Shown: positions 23,557 through 32,588, counted from the stretch's first letter. The stretch: 64,000 nt of DNA from Paracraurococcus lichenis (GCF_030657435.1 NZ_JAUTWS010000004.1:186001-250000), one strand, 5' to 3'. Notes: generated by a model from the sequence alone, not told the origin. Numbers and translations: made by a program.

Positions 23557-24542
23557 TCGCCTTCATCCTGTCGCGGCTGCTGCAGGCCATCCCGGTGATG
23601 CTGGTCGTGGCGCTGATCAGCTACGCCATGTTCGCCTTCGTCGGCGATCCCGTCGCGATCATGCTCGGCCAGGACTTCACCGAGGCGCAGCGGCAGGCGC
23701 TGGTCCACGATCTCGGCCTCGACCAGCCCTTCCCCGTGCAATTCGCCACCTTCGTCGGCCATGCCGCGCAGGGCGAGTTCGGCCTGTCCTACCGGCTGGC
23801 GCGGCCGGTCTCGGAACTCATCGCCGAACGCGCGCCGGCGACCCTCGAACTCGCCTTCTGCGCGGCGGCGCTCGCCATGCTCGTCGGCGTGCCGATGGGC
23901 GTCTATACCGGCCTCTACCGCAACTCCTGGCTCAGCCGCGCCTTCCTCACCTTCTCGCTCGTCGGCGTCTCCCTGCCCACCTTCCTGATCGGCATCCTGC
24001 TCATCCTCGTCTTCTCCGTCTGGCTCGGCTGGCTGCCGAGCTTCGGCCGCGGCGACACGGTGCAGATCGGCTGGTGGAGCACGGGGCTGCTGACCTGGTC
24101 GGGCCTGAAGGCGCTGGTGCTGCCCTCCGTCACGCTCGGCCTCTTCCAGCTCACGCTCATCATGCGGCTGGTGCGGGCGGAGATGCTGGAGGTGCTGCGC
24201 ACCGACTACATCAAGTTCGCCCGCGCCCGGGGCCTGGCGAACCGCGCCGTGCATTTCGGGCATGCGCTGAAGAATACGCTGGTGCCGGTGATCACTATCG
24301 CGGGGTTGCAGCTCGGCGGCATCATCGCCTTCGCCATCGTCACCGAGACCGTGTTCCAGTGGCCGGGCATGGGGCTGCTCTTCATCCAGAGCGTCAATGC
24401 CGCCGACATCCCGGTCATGGCGGCCTACCTGCTGCTGATCGCGCTGGTCTTCGTCACCATCAACCTGGTGGTCGACCTGCTCTACTACCTCGTCGATCCG
24501 CGGCTGCGCTCCTCGCTCGGCACGGCCCGGGGAGGGCACTGA
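23553..24542 (+). CDS. dppB: Peptide/nickel-type ABC transporter permease (DppB-like)
   Basis: 329-residue inner-membrane permease with six helices. The N-terminal MIAFILSRLLQAIPVMLVV block and the cytoplasmic coupling loop with DYIKFARARGLANRAVHFGHALKNTL-type EAA motif (about 225-250) are characteristic of DppB/OppB. It pairs with the next permease. The operon dppBCDF has no substrate-binding protein in the window, so the ligand (dipeptide, oligopeptide, nickel or another) cannot be inferred from it. Neighbouring peptidase genes make peptides likely. Confidence 0.92.
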   Translation: MIAFILSRLLQAIPVMLVVALISYAMFAFVGDPVAIMLGQDFTEAQRQALVHDLGLDQPFPVQFATFVGHAAQGEFGLSYRLARPVSELIAERAPATLELAFCAAALAMLVGVPMGVYTGLYRNSWLSRAFLTFSLVGVSLPTFLIGILLILVFSVWLGWLPSFGRGDTVQIGWWSTGLLTWSGLKALVLPSVTLGLFQLTLIMRLVRAEMLEVLRTDYIKFARARGLANRAVHFGHALKNTLVPVITIAGLQLGGIIAFAIVTETVFQWPGMGLLFIQSVNAADIPVMAAYLLLIALVFVTINLVVDLLYYLVDPRLRSSLGTARGGH

Positions 24543-24546
24543 CGCG

Positions 24547-25461
24547 ATGGCCGCCCTCCTCGCCCGCGCCTTCGACAGCGACCTCTGGTGGTCCTTCCGG
24601 CGCTCGCCCGTCACCGTCGCCTCGGCCGTGGTGGCGCTGGTCTGCATCCTGGGCGCGACCTTCGCGCCGCTGCTCGCGCCGCACGACCCCTTCGACCTCG
24701 CCAGCCTCAACCTCGGCGACGCCTTCAAGCCGCCGGCCTGGAGCGGCGAGGGCGAGGCGCTTTACCCCCTCGGCACCGACGACCAGGGTCGGGACGTGCT
24801 GTCGGCCATCATGTACGGCGCGCGCATCTCGCTGCTGGTCGGCGTCTCCTCGGTGCTCTTCGCCACCCTGCTCGGCGTCGCGCTCGGGCTGCTGGCCGGC
24901 TATCTCGGCGGCACGCTGGACAGCCTGCTGATGCGCATCGCCGACATCCAGCTCACCTTCCCGCCGATCCTGATCGCGCTGCTGGTGGACGGCGTGGTCC
25001 GCGCCTCCCTGCCGCCGGAGGTGCATGACCGCATCGCGCTCCTCGTCGTCATCGTCGCCATCGGCATCAGCAACTGGCCGCAATATGCCCGCACCGTGCG
25101 CGGCTCGACCCTGGTCGAGCGCAACAAGGAATACGTGCTCGCCGCGCGGGTCATCGGCATCTCCCAGGTGCGGATCATGCTGACCCATGTGCTGCCGAAC
25201 GTGGTGGGGCCGGTGCTGGTCATCGCCACCCTCGGCCTGTCCAATGCCATCATCACCGAGGCGACGCTCTCCTTCCTCGGCGTCGGCGTGCCGCCGACCG
25301 AGCCCTCGCTCGGCACCCTCATCCGCGTCGGCAACGACTTCCTGTTCAGCGGCGAGTGGTGGATCACGATCTTCCCCGGCATCGCGCTGATCGCGATGGT
25401 GCTGTCGGTGAACCTGCTGGGCGACTGGCTGCGCGACGCCCTGAACCCGAGGCTCCGCTAA
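24547..25461 (+). CDS. dppC: Peptide/nickel-type ABC transporter permease (DppC-like)
   Basis: 304-residue second permease. It begins with the cytoplasmic N-terminal extension and first helix typical of DppC (RSPVTVASAVVALVCILGATFAP). LGTDDQGRDVLSAIMYGARISL is the conserved post-helix block, and the EAA loop is present as EYVLAARVIGISQVRIMLTHVLPN. It starts 4 bp after dppB, and its TAA shares one base with the dppD ATG. About six helices. Forms the heterodimeric channel with DppB. Confidence 0.92.
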   Translation: MAALLARAFDSDLWWSFRRSPVTVASAVVALVCILGATFAPLLAPHDPFDLASLNLGDAFKPPAWSGEGEALYPLGTDDQGRDVLSAIMYGARISLLVGVSSVLFATLLGVALGLLAGYLGGTLDSLLMRIADIQLTFPPILIALLVDGVVRASLPPEVHDRIALLVVIVAIGISNWPQYARTVRGSTLVERNKEYVLAARVIGISQVRIMLTHVLPNVVGPVLVIATLGLSNAIITEATLSFLGVGVPPTEPSLGTLIRVGNDFLFSGEWWITIFPGIALIAMVLSVNLLGDWLRDALNPRLR

Positions 25462-26465
25462 TGCCGGCTCCGATCCTTGAAGTCCGCGACCTGCGCGTCG
25501 AATTCCCGACGCGGCGCGGCCGGCTGACGGCGCTCGACGGCGTCTCCTTCGACATCGCGCCGGGCGAGGTGCTGGGCGTGGTGGGCGAATCCGGCGCCGG
25601 CAAGTCCATGACGGGCGCGGCCATCATCGGCCTGCTCGAGCCGCCCGGCCGCATCGCCGGCGGCGAGATCCTCCTCAACGGCCGGCGCATCGACACCCTG
25701 CCCTACGAGCAGATGCGGCGGATCCGCGGCAAGGAGATCGGCGCGATCTTCCAGGATCCGCTGACCACGCTGAACCCGCTCTACACCATCGGCCGGCAGC
25801 TGGTGGAGACGATGCAGACGCATCTCGGCCTCTCCGACCGGGAGGCGCGGCAGCGCGCTATCGGCTGGCTGGAGATGGTGGGCATCCCCGCCGCGGCGCA
25901 GCGGGTGGACAGCTACCCGCACGAGTTCTCCGGCGGCATGCGCCAGCGCGTGGTCATCGCGCTCGCGCTCTGCGCCGAGCCGCGGCTGATCGTGGCGGAC
26001 GAGCCGACCACGGCGCTCGACGTCTCCGTCCAGGCGCAGGTGATCGCCCTGCTGAAGTCGCTGGCGCGGGAGAAGGGGACGGCGATGATGCTGGTGACCC
26101 ACGACATGGGCGTGATCGCCGAGACCGCCGACCGCGTCGCCGTCATGTATGCCGGCCGCATCGCCGAGATCGGCCCGGTGCGCGCCGTGGTGAAGGCGCC
26201 GAAGCACCCCTATTCGGTCGGGCTCATGTCCTCCATCCCGCCGCTCGACCGCAAGGTCGATCACCTCGCGGGGATCGAGGGCGCCATGCCAAGGCTCTCC
26301 GCCATCCCCCAGGGCTGCGCCTTCAACCCGCGCTGCCCGCATGTCTTCGGCCGCTGCCGGGTGGAGCGGCCGGAGCTGATCGGGACGGGCACGACGCGGG
26401 CCGCCTGCTGGCTCTACGACCCGGCCTCGGAGAAGCGCGCGGCGGAGGCGGTGCAGCATGGCTGA
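25461..26465 (+). CDS. dppD: ABC transporter ATP-binding protein (DppD-like)
   Basis: 334-residue ATPase. Walker A GESGAGKS is at 42-49, the ABC signature is SGGMRQRV, Walker B ends in VADEPTTALD, and the C-terminal oligopeptide/dipeptide extension carries the FNPRCPHVFGRC cysteine pattern that can bind an iron-sulfur cluster in this family. The ATG overlaps the dppC stop by one base (TAATG), and the end overlaps dppF by eight bases. Supplies half of the ATPase pair of the importer. Confidence 0.93.
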   Translation: MPAPILEVRDLRVEFPTRRGRLTALDGVSFDIAPGEVLGVVGESGAGKSMTGAAIIGLLEPPGRIAGGEILLNGRRIDTLPYEQMRRIRGKEIGAIFQDPLTTLNPLYTIGRQLVETMQTHLGLSDREARQRAIGWLEMVGIPAAAQRVDSYPHEFSGGMRQRVVIALALCAEPRLIVADEPTTALDVSVQAQVIALLKSLAREKGTAMMLVTHDMGVIAETADRVAVMYAGRIAEIGPVRAVVKAPKHPYSVGLMSSIPPLDRKVDHLAGIEGAMPRLSAIPQGCAFNPRCPHVFGRCRVERPELIGTGTTRAACWLYDPASEKRAAEAVQHG

Positions 26466-27513
26466 GACGCCCGTCCTGGTCGCCGAGGACCTGGCGAAGC
26501 ATTTCGACGTCTCCCGCCCGCTGCTGCAGCGGCTGCTGGCCGGGGAGGGGAAGCGCACCCTGAAGGCGGTGGACGGCGTCTCCTTCGACATCCCGAAGGG
26601 CACGACGCTGTCGCTGGTGGGCGAGAGCGGCTGCGGCAAGTCCACGGTCGCGCGGCTGGTCGTCGGCCTCTATCGCCCGACCCGCGGCCGCGTGCTGTTC
26701 GAGGGGATCGAGCTGGAGACGGCGCGCGCCAATGCCGAGACGCGGCGGCGCATGCAGATGATCTTCCAGGACCCCTATGCCTCGCTGAACCCGCGCTGGC
26801 GCGTGCGCGACATCGTCGCCGAGCCGCTGCGCGCCTTCGGCCTGGCGGAGGGCGCGGCGGCGCTGCGCGATCGCGTCGGACAGCTCCTGACGCAGGTCGG
26901 CCTCTCGCCGCTGGATGGCGAGAAATATCCGCACGAGTTCAGCGGTGGGCAGCGGCAGCGCATCTCCATCGCCCGCGCGCTCTCCTCCAACCCCGACTTC
27001 CTGGTCTGCGACGAGCCGACCAGCGCGCTCGACGTCTCGGTGCAGGCGCAGATCCTGAACCTGATGAAGGACCTGCAGCAGCGGCTCGGCCTCACCTACC
27101 TCTTCATCAGCCACAACCTGGCTGTCGTGCGGCAGGTCAGCGACCGCATCGGCGTGATGTATCTGGGGCGGCTGGTGGAACTGGCGCCGGCCGAGACGCT
27201 CTTCACCGCGCCGCGGCACCCCTATACGCGGGCGCTGATGGAGGCGATCCCGGACCTCGAGATGACGGGCCGGAAGCGCATCCCGGTGGGCGGCGAGGTG
27301 CCGAGCCCGATCGACCCGCCCTCCGGCTGCCCCTTCCACCCGCGCTGCCCGCTGGCCGATGCGCGCTGCCGGGCGGAGATGCCGGCGCTGCGCCCGCCCG
27401 AGGCGCAGCCCGCGACGATGGTCGCCTGCCACGCGGTGGAGGAGCGGCGCGACCCGGCGCCCGCGCCGGCCGGCGCGGATCAGCGCATCGGCACGACGGC
27501 GACGGCGTTGTAG
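26458..27513 (+). CDS. dppF: ABC transporter ATP-binding protein (DppF-like)
   Basis: 351-residue ATPase with Walker A GESGCGKS (55-62), signature SGGQRQRI, Walker B VCDEPTSALD and a C-terminal extension with CPFHPRCPLADARC. Starts inside the end of dppD (8-bp overlap). Its last 34 bp overlap creA on the other strand, so the C-terminal PAPAGADQRIGTTATAL tail is encoded across the antisense gene and may be non-conserved. Completes the importer with DppB, DppC and DppD. Confidence 0.92.
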   Translation: MAETPVLVAEDLAKHFDVSRPLLQRLLAGEGKRTLKAVDGVSFDIPKGTTLSLVGESGCGKSTVARLVVGLYRPTRGRVLFEGIELETARANAETRRRMQMIFQDPYASLNPRWRVRDIVAEPLRAFGLAEGAAALRDRVGQLLTQVGLSPLDGEKYPHEFSGGQRQRISIARALSSNPDFLVCDEPTSALDVSVQAQILNLMKDLQQRLGLTYLFISHNLAVVRQVSDRIGVMYLGRLVELAPAETLFTAPRHPYTRALMEAIPDLEMTGRKRIPVGGEVPSPIDPPSGCPFHPRCPLADARCRAEMPALRPPEAQPATMVACHAVEERRDPAPAPAGADQRIGTTATAL

Positions 27514-27947
27514 GGCGAGCCTTCCACCAGCTTGGTGGACCAGGCCATGTAGACGACGACGTTCCGCTCCTCGTCGAGGAAGCGGTGGACGCGCGTCTCC
27601 TTGAAGAAGAGGCTGGTCGCGCTCTCGTAGACCCGCTCGCCCTTCTCGCTGCGGCGGGCGGCCTCGCTGACCTTCACCGGGCCGGTCGCGGTGCAGGAGA
27701 GGGCGAAGCGCGCCGGGTCCTCGGCGACGCCGACCATGCCCTTCAGGCCGCCGGTGCGCGCCTGGGCGATGTAGCAGGAGACGCCCTCGATTTTCGGATC
27801 GTCGAAGCGCTCGATGACGATCTGGTGGCTGCGCGTCAGGCCCATATTGGTCAGCGCCGTGTTGACGTGGCCGATCTCCTTCGTCTCTTCGGCGAGGGCG
27901 GCGGCGGGCAGCAGCAACGCGGCGGCGAGCAGGGCGGGGCGAAGCAT
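27480..27947 (-). CDS. creA: CreA family periplasmic protein
   Basis: 155-residue exported protein: signal peptide of about 19 residues (MLRPALLAAALLLPAAALA) followed by the CreA domain. Family blocks are IGHVNTALTNMGLTRSHQIVIERFDDPKIEGVSCYIAQA, split here by positions about 25-63, and the C-terminal KLVEGSPYNAVAVVPM. CreA is widespread in proteobacteria, but its role is unknown. It converges on dppF and overlaps it by 34 bp. Repeat copy C lies in its upstream region on the far side. Confidence 0.9.
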   Translation of the reverse strand: MLRPALLAAALLLPAAALAEETKEIGHVNTALTNMGLTRSHQIVIERFDDPKIEGVSCYIAQARTGGLKGMVGVAEDPARFALSCTATGPVKVSEAARRSEKGERVYESATSLFFKETRVHRFLDEERNVVVYMAWSTKLVEGSPYNAVAVVPMR

Positions 27948-28049
27948 GGCGTGGTTCCTCTTCTCGGGCGGTGCGGAGGGACGTAATCGCCAGCGGCAGC
28001 GCGGACGAGGCGGATTGGTTCCCTTCCGTCAGGAAACGCACCGAAGGGG

Positions 28050-28218
28050 CGCTCGACCCCGTCGAGCGACCCCAAGCCCACGCCATGCCGGCCCGAGGCT
28101 GTCAAGGATGCGCCGCAGGCGCACCGCGCTCCGCGCGGCTCCGTCCTTGACAGCCTCGGGCCGGCATGGCCGCCAGCGATGGTCGCCTTCGACGGCGTCG
28201 AAGGCGCGGTTCCGCGCC
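28050..28218. repeat. REPIN-like structured repeat, full copy C
   Basis: Same layout as copy A. Hairpin 1: 28050-28068, 8 bp, loop CCC. Perfect 27-bp arms 28082-28108 and 28144-28170 flank a 35-nt loop holding two 6-bp mini-hairpins (28109-28123 and 28124-28138). A 13-nt spacer follows, then hairpin 2 at 28184-28206 (10 bp, loop GGC). Hairpin 3 at 28203-28218, GGCGCGG-tt-CCGCGCC, overlaps hairpin 2 by four bases. The outer six and inner seven arm bases equal those of copy A, but 12 of the 13 middle bases differ, with pairing kept. It lies between creA and the gamma-glutamyltransferase gene, just before the latter's stop. Confidence 0.85.
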
Positions 28219-28219
28219 T

Positions 28220-29914
28220 TCACTCACCCAGCGCGACGCCATCCCGCCGCGGGTCGGCCCCGCCCTGCAGCCGCACCCCCTCCGGCCCGCGCAGGATGCG
28301 GATGGCGTGCAGCCCGCTGGTCATGGCCCGCACCTCCACCGGGAAGCCGCGCGCCTGCAGCGCCGGGGCGAGCGCCGCGGCGGCGGTCCCGGCCTCGAGC
28401 TCCAGCGTCGCATTCGCCGCGCCGATGCGTGGCAGCGCCACCGCCGCCTGCGGCTCCATCCCCCAGTCCAGCATCGCCACCAGCGCCTGCGCGACATGGC
28501 CGATGATGCGCATGCCGCCGGCCGAGCCGAGCACGGCGACCGGCAGCCCCTCCGCATCGAAGACGATGGTGGGCGACATGGAGGAGCGCGGGCGCTTGGC
28601 CGGGCCGACGCGGTTCGCCACCGGCCGCCCCTCCAGCTCCGGCAGGAAGGAGAAGTCGGTCAGCTCGTTGTTCAGCAGCATGCCGCGCGCCATCAGCCGG
28701 GCGCCGAAGGCATCCTCGATGGTGGTGGTCATCGCGAGCGCATTGCCCGCGGCATCGACGATGGAGAGATGGCTCGTCCCGTGTTCCGGCTGCGGCGGCT
28801 GGCTGGCCAGCGGCGCGCCGCCGCCCCAGGGCGGGTTGCCGGGGCGCGGCGGGGTGGCGGCGCGGTCGCGGTCGATCAACTGCGCCCGAAGCATCAGGTA
28901 GGTGGGGTCCAGCAGCCCGCGCACCGGCACGGGGACCTGGTCGGCATCGGCGACGTAGCGGTTGCGGTCGGCGAAGGCCAGGCGCCCGGCCTCGCCCAGC
29001 AGATGCGCCGCATCCACCGCCCTGACCTCGGACGGCTCGCCGCGCGGGTCGAGCGAGGCCATGTCCTGGTGCGCCAGCAGCGCCATGATCTGCAGCACCG
29101 CGATCCCGCCGGAGGTGGGCGGCGGGACGCCGCAGAGCGTCCAGATGCGGTAGGGCGCGCAGACCGGCTCGCGCCGCCGCGGCTCGTAGCCCGCGAGGTC
29201 GTCGGTCGTCATGTACCCGGCATTGGGATGGCCGCGCACCGCGGCGGCGATGTCGGCGGCGATCGGGCCGCGATGCAGCGCATCCGCGCCCTGGTCGGCG
29301 ATGGCGCGCAGCGTCGCGGCGAGCGCGGGGTTGCGCAGCACCGTGCCTTCGACCAGCGGCCGGCCATTGGGCAGGAAGAGCGCGCGGGCCTGCGGATCGC
29401 GGCCCAGCCGCTCCGCATCGCCGGCGATCGCGGCGGCGAGCCGCGCCGTGATGGGGAAGCCCTGCTCGGCCAGCGCGATGGCCGGGGCGAAGAGCTGCGG
29501 CCAGGGCAGGCGGCCCAGGTTGCGGTGCGCCGCCTCCAGCATGCGGATCGCGCCCGGCACGCCGACGGCGCGGCCGCCGACCGCGGCCTCGTAGAAGCCC
29601 ATGGGCTGGCCGTCGCGCAGGAAGAGGGTCGGCGGCACTGCGGCCGGCGCGGCCTCCCGCCCGTCCCAGGCCGAGAGCTTCCGTGCGCCGGCATCCCAGT
29701 GCAGCAGCAGCGCGCCGCCGCCGAGGCCGCTCGCCTGCGGCTCCACCACCGCGAGCACCGCCTGGATGGCGACCGCCGCATCGACCGCATTGCCGCCGGC
29801 GCGCAACACCGCCAGCCCGGCCTCCGCCGCCAGCGGATGCGCCGCCGCGACCATCTGCCGCTGCGCCTGCGCCGGGAGGGCGAGGAGCAGGAGCAGCATC
29901 ACCCACCGGATCAT
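28220..29914 (-). CDS. ggt: Gamma-glutamyltransferase family protein, exported
   Basis: 564-residue Ntn-hydrolase proenzyme with a signal peptide (MIRWVMLLLLLALPAQAQ). The autocleavage/catalytic threonine is T380 in EHGTSHLSIVD; the small subunit then runs to the C-terminus with the NNELTDFS and GSAGG blocks. Family members hydrolyse or transfer gamma-glutamyl groups of glutathione, or act as cephalosporin acylases. The signal peptide places this one in the periplasm, unlike the paralogue at 46401. ATG 29914 is set by the signal peptide. Confidence 0.9.
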   Translation of the reverse strand: MIRWVMLLLLLALPAQAQRQMVAAAHPLAAEAGLAVLRAGGNAVDAAVAIQAVLAVVEPQASGLGGGALLLHWDAGARKLSAWDGREAAPAAVPPTLFLRDGQPMGFYEAAVGGRAVGVPGAIRMLEAAHRNLGRLPWPQLFAPAIALAEQGFPITARLAAAIAGDAERLGRDPQARALFLPNGRPLVEGTVLRNPALAATLRAIADQGADALHRGPIAADIAAAVRGHPNAGYMTTDDLAGYEPRRREPVCAPYRIWTLCGVPPPTSGGIAVLQIMALLAHQDMASLDPRGEPSEVRAVDAAHLLGEAGRLAFADRNRYVADADQVPVPVRGLLDPTYLMLRAQLIDRDRAATPPRPGNPPWGGGAPLASQPPQPEHGTSHLSIVDAAGNALAMTTTIEDAFGARLMARGMLLNNELTDFSFLPELEGRPVANRVGPAKRPRSSMSPTIVFDAEGLPVAVLGSAGGMRIIGHVAQALVAMLDWGMEPQAAVALPRIGAANATLELEAGTAAAALAPALQARGFPVEVRAMTSGLHAIRILRGPEGVRLQGGADPRRDGVALGE

Positions 29915-29981
29915 CCCGCCCCCGCCGCTTAGCCGTCACAACTCTTACGGTGCGGCGGGAGCGGCGGGAAGGGCGTGGCGG

Positions 29982-31508
29982 TTACGGTGGCGTGACCCGT
30001 GCGCCGCCGCGATGGCGGAAGGCCAAGGCCTCCGCGACATGCGCGCGCTGCACTGCGGCGCTGCCGGCGAGGTCGGCGATGGTGCGGGCGACGCGCAGCG
30101 TGCGGGTGAAGCCGCGGGCGGAGAGGCGAAGCTTCTCCGCCGCCTGCTCGGCAAGCTGCCGCGCCGCGGGCTCGGCCTGCAGGGTGCGTTCGAGCGCGCT
30201 GCCCTCGGCCGCGGCATTGCAGCGCGGGCCGTCGCCGCCATAGCGGGCGCGCTGGCGATCCCGCGCGGCGCGGATGCGGGCGGCGACCGCCTCGGTGGTC
30301 TCGCCGGACGGGGCGCGGGCGAGTTCCGCGGGCGGCACCGGCACGACCTCGATGGCGAGGTCCATGCGGTCGAGCAGCGGCCCGGAGAGGCGCATCTGGT
30401 AGTCCTCGCCGCAGCGCGGGGCGCGGCCGCATTCGCGCGGCGCATCGCCGAGATATCCGCAGCGGCAGGGGTTCATCGCCGCGATGCACTGGAAGCGCGC
30501 GGGATAGGTGACGTGGTGGTTGGCGCGGCTGATGCTGGCGCGGCCGGTCTCCATGGGCTGGCGCAGCGCCTCCAGTGCCGGGCGGGGGAATTCCGGCCAT
30601 TCGTCGAGGAAGAGCACGCCGTGATGCGCCAGGCTGATCTCGCCGGGACGCGCGCGGTTGCCGCCGCCGATCAGCGCGGCTTGGCTGGCGCTGTGATGCG
30701 GCTCCCGGAAGGGCGGGCGCGTGACGAGGCGCCCGTCGCGCAGCAGCCCGGCGATGGAATGGACCAGGCTGACCTCCAGCGCCTCGGCCGGCGTCAGCTC
30801 CGGCAGCAGCCCGGGCAGGCGGGCCGCGAGCATGGACTTCCCCGCGCCGGGCGGGCCGATCATCAGCAGGTTGTGGCCGCCGGCCGCCGCAACCTCGAGC
30901 GCGCGCTTGGCGCTCTCCTGCCCCTTCACCTCCGAGAGGCACGGCCCGCGCCAGGCGGTGGCATCGGGCGGCGGCGGCTCGGGCGGCGTCAGCACCTGGG
31001 TGCCGCGGAAGTGGTTCATCAACGCGAGCAGGTCGGGCGCCGCCAGCACCTCGATCCGTCCGGCCCAGGCCGCCTCGCCGCCCTGCTGCGCCGGGCAGAT
31101 CAGGCCGAGTTCGCGGGCCGAGGCGCCGAGCGCCGCCGGCAGCACGCCGGCGACCGGATGGATCGAGCCGTCCAGCGCCAGCTCGCCCAGTGCGGCATAG
31201 CCGGCGAGTTCCTCGCGCGGCAGCACCTCCATCGCGGCGAGCACGGCGAGCGCGATGGGCAGGTCGAGATGGCTGCCTTCCTTGGCGATGTCGGCCGGCG
31301 CCAGGTTCACCAGCACGCGCTTGGGCGGCAAGGAGAGCCCGAGGCCGGCGAGCGCGGCGCGCACCCGTTCCCGGCTCTCCCCCACCGCCTTGTCCGGCAG
31401 GCCGACGACGAGGAAGGCGGGCAGGCCGGCCGCGATCTGCACCTGCACCTCGACCGGCTGGGCCTCGATGCCGGCGAAGGCGAAGCTGGCGACTCGGGCG
31501 ATCGTCAT
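29982..31508 (-). CDS. comM: YifB/ComM-type AAA ATPase (Mg-chelatase-like)
   Basis: 508-residue ATPase: N-terminal LonC/S5-like domain (about 1-170), AAA core with Walker A GPPGAGKS (218-225), Walker B as HHGVLFLDEWPEF and C-terminal Mg-chelatase domain with a CRCGYLG-type motif. ComM-family helicases aid branch migration during recombination of incoming DNA in naturally competent bacteria, and are also common in non-competent ones. Stand-alone gene, 67 bp before the ggt start on the same strand. Confidence 0.92.
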   Translation of the reverse strand: MTIARVASFAFAGIEAQPVEVQVQIAAGLPAFLVVGLPDKAVGESRERVRAALAGLGLSLPPKRVLVNLAPADIAKEGSHLDLPIALAVLAAMEVLPREELAGYAALGELALDGSIHPVAGVLPAALGASARELGLICPAQQGGEAAWAGRIEVLAAPDLLALMNHFRGTQVLTPPEPPPPDATAWRGPCLSEVKGQESAKRALEVAAAGGHNLLMIGPPGAGKSMLAARLPGLLPELTPAEALEVSLVHSIAGLLRDGRLVTRPPFREPHHSASQAALIGGGNRARPGEISLAHHGVLFLDEWPEFPRPALEALRQPMETGRASISRANHHVTYPARFQCIAAMNPCRCGYLGDAPRECGRAPRCGEDYQMRLSGPLLDRMDLAIEVVPVPPAELARAPSGETTEAVAARIRAARDRQRARYGGDGPRCNAAAEGSALERTLQAEPAARQLAEQAAEKLRLSARGFTRTLRVARTIADLAGSAAVQRAHVAEALAFRHRGGARVTPP

Positions 31509-31580
31509 GGAGGCGGACGATGACGATCAGCCCGATTGCATGCAACAGGACAATGCTACCGAAAGGCGAAGTGTCCGCCG

Positions 31581-32588
31581 CTACTCCGCCTGTGATTCGG
31601 CTTGACGCATCAGCCGGATGAAGTTGCCGGACCAGAGCAGCCCGAGCTCCCGCGCGCCATAGCCGCGGCGCAGCAGCGCGGCGGAGAGGCCGCCGCTCTC
31701 GGCCGCAGTCTGCCAGCCCTCGACGCCGCCGCCGCCGTCGAAGTCGGAGGAGAGGCCGACATGCTCGATGCCGATGCGCGAGACGGCATGGTCCACATGG
31801 TCGGCCATGTCCTCGACGCTCGCGGCGTTCTTCACCCCCTCCGGCACGCGCTTGAGGAAGGCGGGCACGGCGGTGATCTGCGCCAGGCCGCCGACGGCGC
31901 GCAGCACCTCCAATTGCTCGTCATCGATGCCGCGGGGGTGGTCGGCCAGCGCCCGGCAGGCGGTGTGGGTGGCGACGATGGGGGAGCGCGAGACCTCCGC
32001 CGCCTGCATCATCCCCTTCTTCGAGACATGGCTGACATCCACCAGCATCCCCGCGCGGTTCAGCGCCTCGATGGCGGCGCGGCCGAGCGGGGAGAGGCCG
32101 CCATGCTCCTCCTCCGCATCGCCGAGCGGCTTGCGCGGCCGGGCGCTGTCCGAGAGGTCGTTGTGCCCGTCATGCGTCAGCGTGAGATAGCAGGCGCCGA
32201 GCGCCTTCCAGCGCCGCGGCGCGTCGAGGTCATGGCCCATGGCATAGCCGTTCTCGACCGCCGACATCACCGCCAGCGCGCCGGCGCCGAAGCAGGCCTC
32301 GAGCTCCGCGGCCGTGGCGCAAAAGCGGCGGGCGCTGCCGTCCGCCCGGTCGCGGATGTGGCGCAGCATCGCCTCGGCCCGCTCGGCCGCGGCAGCATGG
32401 CCCTCGGCGTCGCGCTTCCCCTGCGGCACATAGGCGATGAAGACAGCGGCATTCATCCCGCCGCGCGCCATCTTCGGGAAGTCCACCCGCATCGTGCCCT
32501 CGGCCAGCGGGTCCGGCGGCTCCGGCCAGCGGATATCGATATGGGTATCGAGGCAGAGCGTCGCCGCGTGGATCGCCTCCGCGTCCAT
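31581..32588 (-). CDS. Membrane dipeptidase family protein (M19)
   Basis: 335-residue renal-dipeptidase-like zinc hydrolase. Metal ligands begin with H16 and D18 in DTHID. VENGYAMG holds the bridging glutamate; DVSHVSKKGM and ATHTACRALADHPRGIDDEQ carry later histidines; LSSDFDGG near the end is the final metal site block. No signal peptide, so probably cytoplasmic. The ATG shares one base with the stop of the acetylpolyamine amidohydrolase-like gene (TGATG), so the two are co-translated. Expected to cleave dipeptides, possibly those taken up by the dpp importer. Confidence 0.9.
   Translation of the reverse strand: MDAEAIHAATLCLDTHIDIRWPEPPDPLAEGTMRVDFPKMARGGMNAAVFIAYVPQGKRDAEGHAAAAERAEAMLRHIRDRADGSARRFCATAAELEACFGAGALAVMSAVENGYAMGHDLDAPRRWKALGACYLTLTHDGHNDLSDSARPRKPLGDAEEEHGGLSPLGRAAIEALNRAGMLVDVSHVSKKGMMQAAEVSRSPIVATHTACRALADHPRGIDDEQLEVLRAVGGLAQITAVPAFLKRVPEGVKNAASVEDMADHVDHAVSRIGIEHVGLSSDFDGGGGVEGWQTAAESGGLSAALLRRGYGARELGLLWSGNFIRLMRQAESQAE

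Noticed and set aside
14146-28218. Composite transposon bounded by repeat copies A and C
   Set aside because: Both full copies are in the same orientation, no transposase lies between them, and the enclosed genes include unrelated functional groups; no target-site duplication was recognised.
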